Assembly (NCBI GenBank): GCA_905182995.1
Contig: CAJJDP010000106.1
Coordinates: forward strand, 256,036 to 320,035
Direction: 5' to 3'
Length of the DNA: 64,000 nucleotides
Source of the DNA: Paramecium octaurelia
Lineage: Eukaryota > Ciliophora > Oligohymenophorea > Peniculida > Parameciidae
Below the pieces are notes generated by a model. The model saw only the letters and a program-made list of their open reading frames with translations, was not told the DNA's origin and ran no database searches. Both the position numbers and the translations under genes were made by a program. This document shows positions 55,683 through 64,000 of this stretch, in pieces (position 1 is the first letter of the stretch; the number at the start of each line of letters is the position of its first letter).

Positions 55683-58600
55683 TCAATTGTTTTTAAATTC
55701 ATAAAGATTTGACTTATGAACAGAGACCTGAGTTCCATGGAATACTTTTTCAGGATGCAAACCACCAAAATCTGATTATTAAGTGTTTCTCTTATTCCCA
55801 ATCCTCGTTTACCGTGGAATTCTGGATGCATGCTTGGATTTCTTGGTATTGATTTCATCTTAAAATGGATCATCGCTAATAGAATTACTTTTTAAATTAC
55901 ATTAATTTTAATTTTCGTTTGATTCTGAGAGCCTTGTTCATAGCCAAATTATTGTAGGTATACGATGAGAAATTATTCCCAAAGTTCTTCCTTTTGTCTA
56001 TATTCATCTTCAGAATCCTCAAGGCTCTGGGTACCACCACGCAAGGGTTGTTCCAACTAAAATAAAACCGAAAGTTTTTCATCTATTCAAAATTTTCCAA
56101 CTCCATAGATTAAGAAGGACATGAGCAATCGAAAACAGGAGCAGACATTTCTTAATTTTGAGTCTGGGAGGGATTATCTTGGATCTTTAAAGTCCTTAAC
56201 GTTTTGGTAGTTTTTGTTAGATTTGTTTTTGAGGACTTCTTTTTGAATAAATCTCTTTTATCTGGAAACTAAAACTCTTATGAGGTTTCTCTCATGTCCT
56301 TTGACAATCGGCATTTCCTAATTTGATTAGAAAATGATTGACCTCTATCTCTAAGTTCTAATTAAGTTTAAGATTGAATGTTATTTTGAGAATCAAACTT
56401 CTTTTGTTTCTTTAGTTAACTATTTCTTTAATGAAATTATTTCTGATTCTCATTACTTGCTAACTAATGTTGATCATTGATTTAGGAAAATCTGAAATCT
56501 TCTAATTTCTGAAGATTAGATATTGAGATATTGATGGACGATTACTGTTATCTATCTTATATTGAATCAGTTAGTTATTCTTCTTTGATGGAAGCCAACT
56601 TATTATTAATTGAATCTGAAACAAAGAAGCCAGCAGTTTGATTTTTTTATTTGGATTATTTCACTCTTGTATTTTGCACACCTCCACTATCTTTTGAACT
56701 ATCACTTTCTTAAATCGGTTGAAGATGGTTGTCTTATGATTGACTCCTATTTTGAGACTGTTGTCTAGACAATCTAGAGAGACTCTTAGTTTATGAGGCT
56801 AATATCAGTAATGTTTGTTACAATACTCCTAGGGAGAGACAGCTAATTCACTTTGAGAGTCTTCAAATTCCTCATCCTCACAAGATACATTATCTAATGC
56901 ATAATTGGTTTGAAAATCTTTCACAATTTTATAATTTGTTTTAGACTCTCTAAGTGCATGATACTTCTTTCTACTTTTTCTTTAATACTTGCAATTCCTT
57001 TCTTATTGAAATGGAAAATTCTCTTTCTTAAGTACCCTCTCTTGATCAGCAACATAATGTAAAACAGGACAATCCTTGATGAGATGAGTAAATTTGCTAC
57101 ATGAATAGCAACTCAACTTAGCAGGTTGATAATTGTTACTCTCCAGAATGCTATCTTTCACTTCACAAAACTTTTCCTAACTTAAATTCTCTATAAAAAT
57201 ACCATGTCTAATGGGAATTATGCCAAAACATTCAATAGGTGCAACCTTGAAATCTTGTATGCTCTAGAAAAGCCTACACTTTTGGCAGATGCAGTTCTAG
57301 GCATTCCTGTAAAGAAAGCGTATTCTCCAAAAGAATCTCCTTTGCTTAAATACGATAACTCTCTACAATTACTCTCTTCATTGAGATCCTAAAATTAGAT
57401 GGAAATAGTTCCTTTAGTTATCATGTACATAGCTGCATCATCAATTGTATCTTACACAATAATTTAATCCTCAGGTGAAAATCTTACTTCTTCCATCACC
57501 AAAGATAGTAATTTTAGGGTTTTCTAAGAGAATTTGGCTAGTAAGGTATTTGTCTTCATTACATTGTGTCTAATCTCAAAATTCAGTTCCTCCAATAAAC
57601 TATTTGATAACTTTGATTTAATCTGTTAAATCTCTTCATCATTTATTTCCTGCTCCTCTGCGAATATATAATCATAATAATTGCGAATACGTTGTTACAA
57701 CTCAGTCTGAATTTGATTTTTTATTAAATATTAATTCAATAGATTTACACTTTTCTTATATAGAACTTATCTAGAATTTAGATTGGTGAGCATCAAACCT
57801 ATTGAATTAAAAGAAAAGGCAAAAACTCCGCAAGCCAAAAACATACTAAAATTTGCACAAATTCTCTCTGCTTGATTCTAAGGTGTCAAATCACCGTATC
57901 CAACAGTAATCATAGTTTAAACAGCCCAATAAATTGCATAATTATATTTTTGGAACATATCAGGATCTTAAACATAGGTGTCTATCCATGTTTAACGATG
58001 ACCCTACTAATAAAATGCAACCCCATGCCACAAACAAGCAAAGAGATGTCCTACATAAATCACCATGAATAACAATTTAATCAATTCTATGAAATCTTAA
58101 TATAAACCTGTAAAATTAAAGAATCTAATTTAAATATTATATTTATACTCTTCTAATTTACGAACTCTATCCTAAAGCTTAAATTATCTGCTACAATAAT
58201 AAATTAAATATGGACATATTTGCCATCCCAATTTATCATGAGAACTGTCTGTATCATTCTAGATCCCAACAAGTAGTGCTACGAATGACAACTTTTATAG
58301 ATTACAATGTTATACCAAATCGTAAATTCCCTAACTATTTAGGTAATTTATAAAAATCTTCCTTCTCGATCGAATAATCACTCCTTTTTCAATAATGGAA
58401 GTATTAATGACAATAAAACTGTCAATCAGGATGCTGAAGAGGAAAAAATTTTCAACACTTTTTACTGTCAGTTCCCCAAACACTTTTTATTAATAGGTTA
58501 CACCAAATGAAATGTTAAAAGGAGTCCAAAAAAACACCATTATTGTGGTTAGAATGTGCAGAATTTGCCATGCTATGACAAGATTGCTGCTTTGATCTAA

Positions 58601-59182
58601 TATGGGGAAAAATTTCAGACGTTTACATATTTTTTATAGGCAATTTTTTTTGACTCTTTTGTGTGAATATAAATATCTAAGATCATCCATCAAAGTTTTT
58701 TGGTAATCACTAAAATGATGAGATTTCTTCACATATGACTTTTATAATAAATTCTCGATAAATCTATTGAACGAGCTTTTAGCAATTACCAATTTCAAGA
58801 AATTGTTAATCTAGGAAGGATTATTTATTTGGGCTGTGTTCTTGAGTTTAGTATCATTTGATTCTCTATTTATTTCGAGTTTTGATGTTAAAACCAAGGG
58901 GTTTTCCTCGATTATGGCATCTTGATGGGACATCTACAATTTTTAAAGTTCTAAAGGTTTATCCTATCTTGATGACAAAGGGTTTTCAATGATTTAACTT
59001 CCAATTGAAGGTGATTGGATAGGGTTATCCCCTTCATCCAAAGGATCTACTTTTTGAGTAAATCGAGCAGGTCCACCAGTACTTTTTTTGTGAGAATCAT
59101 CTAAATGACTGTGATTTTGATCTGCCTAATTCTGATCGACATTATAACTTTACTCAAATTCAATAAAGATGTCTGAGATCAT
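55683..59182 (-). CDS. Voltage/cyclic-nucleotide-gated-type K+ channel with zinc knuckle
   Basis: About 1,139 residues after introns of 26, 23 and 31 nt (exact frame). Order: a Ser/Pro-rich cytoplasmic N-terminus; S1-S6 with S1 near MAWQILHILTTIMVFFW; pore helix and selectivity filter MITVGYGDLTPQ near 57880; an amphipathic C-linker; a cyclic-nucleotide-binding domain with the phosphate-binding cassette GEYAFFTGMPRTASA; then a CCHC zinc knuckle CYSCSKFTHLIKDC (57069-57110); and a Ser/Gln-rich tail of about 400 residues. TVGYGD makes it K+ selective. Paramecium uses many such channels to set membrane potential and swimming behaviour. The canonical S4 charge ladder is weak, so voltage sensing is uncertain. 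The 31-nt intron near the 3' end is the least certain. Confidence 0.9.
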
Positions 59183-59246
59183 ATTTTGTAAATTAATATA
59201 TATTTATATTTCCATCAATTTAAATTCCTAACAAACACTACAGTAC

Positions 59247-59339
59247 ATGCAATATCCTGAGGGTGGTAATTCCGATAATTAAGAAGCTCTGTTAGGGAAA
59301 TTGGTATAATTAGGGGAGTTTAAACGATTAATAAATTGA
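59247..59339 (+). other. Short ORF upstream of the m-AAA protease
   Basis: A 30-codon ORF (MQYPEGGNSDNQEALLGKLV, stop TGA) lying in the 170-bp divergent spacer, 13 bp before the protease start. It could be an upstream ORF that tunes translation or chance; no intron was found that would extend it. Confidence 0.3.
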
Positions 59340-59352
59340 ATTATTTTTATTT

Positions 59353-61515
<2,163 letters not shown>

Positions 61516-61893
61516 TATTAAATATTATTTTTACAGTATATTATCATAGACTGAATCATTGTTTTGAGTGGAATTTCGATTGCATCCAATATCTTATTCA
61601 TATGTTTAATTATTTAAATTATAAAATTTATAATTAATATGACAATTTTATATTACTTCATCTCATTATAGAATTTAGATCCTATCATCACAAACATATA
61701 GAAGTGGACAATGGGAATGGCTACTATTCTAATTTGGATTAATGGCAATCGTGACCACCACTCTCGATTATTTGAGTGTATATGGAATCATTCTGATTCT
61801 TACTGTTGTACTCCGAAAAATTATTTTTAAAATATTGTCTATATAATTAGAATACTTTAAAATTTAATTCATTTATATTTAAGAAATAAATCA
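61516..61893. other. AT-rich intergenic region
   Basis: About 380 bases. A frame open from 61709 leads into the next gene, but composition and the lack of a clear motif argue against it being coding. Nothing else seen. Confidence 0.4.
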
Positions 61894-62733
61894 ATGTTAT
61901 CAGAAGTCAACAAGGAGATTAAATAGGATTAATTGGTTCCTCAATTGAATCAAGCTCCCAGCAGCACATTCTTCGTCTACAATTGTTACATCCCAGTTGT
62001 TTAAGATTTTATGAATCAACCCCCAACATTACAAGTCCGAAATTCAAGTAAAATAGCTTAGATAATGTAGGTGAATCTTTCCCATAAATATTGAAATAAA
62101 CAGATAGTTTACAAATGGGACATCTCGGACCTGGGATGTCCATTCCAAGTTTTTAATTTGGAGCATCTACACCCTTCATTAATGCAGAGGATGTTATGAG
62201 AAATGTTCAACCACAAACTACTTAGAATCATTTCGCATCATTCATTTTAAATGAGCAACTCAAACCATAGAATATGCCTCAAAAAAACAGAATCATTGAA
62301 GGTACCCAAATTTTGTGTGACATTGAAATTGTGCTCATATCTCGTTATTTCGATATGAAAGCTACTGTAATTGATTTGTGCGATTAACTTAGGTATTCTG
62401 CTCTCCCAACAACAAATACAATCTAAAGGAGGACACTTCCATTTCAAATTCTGAATGGCTGAAAGATAGAATGTCCTACAGATACAAGAAACCTGTATGA
62501 TTATATATCAATATTATTAGATCAAGGAATCCTTCTGCGATATGATCGAAGTTATTCAAAAAGAAGGAGAGACTAACATGAAGGGAATCATCCAACCGAT
62601 TAAATTCTAATAAAATGGTTTCGATTCTATAGAACGGCAAGTGCCCAAAAGTGTGAAATTAGAAAAACCATTCTCACTTTTCATCTTAGAAATACAATAA
62701 CTTATTTCTTCGTTTCTATTTAACATCTATTGA
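61894..62733 (+). CDS. Uncharacterised protein
   Basis: About 254 residues after three introns (23, 26 and 26 nt; exact frame). The N-terminal half is Pro/Gln/Asn-rich and probably disordered (LVPQLNQAPSSTFFVYN, MGHLGPGMSIPSFQFG). The C-terminal half is more ordered, with VFCSPNNKYNLKEDTS, EWLKDRMSYRYKKP and DMIEVIQKEGE. No domain is recognised and no membrane segment or signal peptide is clear. The last 15 residues are hydrophobic and uncertain. Confidence 0.55.
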
Positions 62734-62897
62734 CAAAATAGGACTGAATGTTGTTTAAATGTTTATATGTTCCTTATTTTAACGATTTTCCATATATTAT
62801 TAAATCAGTATGCATCAATAATGTTTCACTATTCCATATTATTCATTATAATTATTAATAATAAAATGGAATATAGTTTAAAATAACAATACAATTT

Positions 62898-63690
62898 TCA
62901 TAAAACTAAACAAATATCCATATATATGTAAAATAATATAAATATATCTACCCAACCCCATCTATTCATTCCATGTGGATAGAATGGACGAGCTATCATC
63001 TTATCTGAAAATCGATATTTCTTAATTGCGGCTAAATTAGCAAAGTTTTCATTGTCCTTCTTTAACCCCACAAGAGTTGCAAACGCTTCTGGTTTTTAAA
63101 TTCTTAAAATTTCCTCCGCTTCAAATAATTGAAAATCAATACATGTCAATTTTCACCTACAGCCCTATTTCGGTTCTCCAGCACTTTACTAAGCTTCTCA
63201 GCTATCCAGAACACTTCTTGATTGAAGAAGTTCTCCTTCTTTGCCTCAAAATGGTCCTCTGGAATAGTAAATAATGCAATCAGACTTTTGATTAAGCCTT
63301 GGAGAGCAGCTCTTATAGATGCCAGAGTTACTTATTACTTTGGATTTTGACCCCAATAATCCTGGTTTTATTAGCTTGATAAACCAAATAGACATTATAG
63401 TACTTGGCTTTTAAAACCAAATTAATCTCTATCCTTATTATTAGGCAAGTTCACAGAACATGCTAATTGAGTGGAACAGATGTGACATCAGCAAACCATT
63501 CTTCAGGTTTATAAGATCTCTTTTCCTCATATTGTAATCTCACTATAAATAGTGATTATATATATATATGGTTAAGTAAGTCCTCCGATAGCCCAATATC
63601 CAAAGACAATTTTGTCTCATATACTAATTAAAAATAATAGCCTCATTTTAAAGATCACATTTAAGGGTAACTTGAGTGTGGACTGGAATA
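62898..63690 (-). CDS. Uncharacterised multi-exon protein, 5' end unresolved
   Basis: A minus-strand gene recovered by joining coding-like frames across inferred introns of about 35, 21, 29 and 38 nt. Segments in order: IPVHTQVTLK, YETKLSLDIGLSEDLLN, QYEEKRSYKPEEWFADV, INLVLKAKYYNVYLVYQANK, LWHLQELLSKAQSK, NFFNQEVFWIAEKLSKVLEN, PEAFATLVGLKKDNENFANL, RFSDKMIARPFYPHGMNRWG. These alternate strand- and helix-like stretches and look like one conserved protein, but I do not recognise it. I could not find a convincing start codon, and the C-terminus after GWV is AT-rich and uncertain. Confidence 0.5.
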
Positions 63691-63876
63691 TTCAATAATT
63701 TAAATTTTCAAAATATTGAATTAAACAATCTATGAATTGGAATAATAATAAAGATATGATTAATAATAATAATAATAATAGTAAAGGGTCTTTAATTTTT
63801 AGAAGAATAAATAAAATAAAAGTTTCATTTTGATTGGAATTAAAAATATTGCATTTGTGTGTTTGTTTAATTATAT

Positions 63877-64000
63877 ATGAGTAACTACTTCAGCATAATT
63901 AATGATATCAAAATTAATAATTTACACACTAATTATCAACCTTCTATTTATTATTATGATAATAACTACTGTAAATCAACGATTTTAATGATAAAGTAGA
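63877..64000 (+). CDS. 5' part of a gene cut by the window edge
   Basis: An ATG at 63877 opens MSNYFSIINDIKINNL, and the frame stays open (TGA-free) for 41 codons to the end of the window. The AT-rich leader before it and the Asn/Tyr/Ile composition are usual for Paramecium N-termini. The product cannot be judged. Confidence 0.45.

Noticed and set aside
59247-59339. Possible ENY2/Sus1-like small protein (LGKLVQLGEFKRL)
   Set aside because: The resemblance covers about 12 residues and the frame stops at once with no intron to extend it; kept only as a short ORF.

Overview
This is ciliate DNA, almost certainly a Paramecium macronuclear scaffold. TAA and TAG occur in frame throughout clearly conserved proteins, where they must read as glutamine, and every well-supported gene ends in TGA. 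Most genes carry tiny introns (about 19-34 nt, GT...AG, usually GTA...TAG, sometimes ending AAG or CAG). Intergenic spaces are very short and very AT-rich. I saw no TA-bounded internal eliminated sequences interrupting genes, which fits a somatic (macronuclear) copy. Standard-code ORFs are only fragments here. I re-read both strands with TGA as the only stop and placed introns by frame and protein homology. For most models the spliced length is an exact multiple of three, which supports the structures but does not prove them.

Layout. 0-17.9 kb: a coiled-coil protein; two tandem paralogous leucine-rich-repeat proteins; a ULK/Atg1-like kinase; a DNAJC17-like J protein; a P2B-type cation ATPase with an altered actuator motif; a B-type cyclin; tRNA-Lys(UUU); a small basic-N-terminus protein; a Rab GTPase. 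17.9-21.8 kb: a gene-poor stretch, then an uncharacterised protein, a helix-turn-helix protein and an HP1-like chromodomain protein. 21.8-27 kb: SPAG17/PF6, a ciliary central-pair protein. 27-31.5 kb: JmjC (KDM4-like), heat-shock factor, MYB/SANT and double-HMG-box genes, separated by a near-perfect 21-nt-arm hairpin. 31.5-42.6 kb: coiled-coil proteins, a possible RasGEF, a START-domain protein, a small membrane protein, adenosine kinase, a second MYB/SANT protein, a tiny gene, and an endocytic-adaptor-like protein with a polyglutamine tract. 42.7-55.6 kb: one giant HECT ubiquitin ligase of about 4,250 residues starting MGCC. 55.7-59.2 kb: a K+ channel with a cyclic-nucleotide-binding domain and a zinc knuckle. 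59.3-64 kb: an m-AAA protease (AFG3L2-like), two uncharacterised genes, and the start of a gene cut by the window edge.

How the genes relate. There are no operons; neighbours are mostly unrelated, as expected for a eukaryote. Recognisable themes are chromatin and transcription (HP1, JmjC, HSF, two MYB, HMG, HTH), cilium and excitability (SPAG17, K+ channel, Ca2+-ATPase), and membrane traffic and protein quality control (Rab, clathrin-box adaptor, HECT ligase, m-AAA protease, J protein). The most unusual points are the ATPase lacking the TGE glutamate, a 14-nt intron or frameshift in the heat-shock factor, divergent genes whose 5' coding ends overlap, the polyQ tract written mostly in reassigned stop codons, and the hairpin at 29.7 kb.
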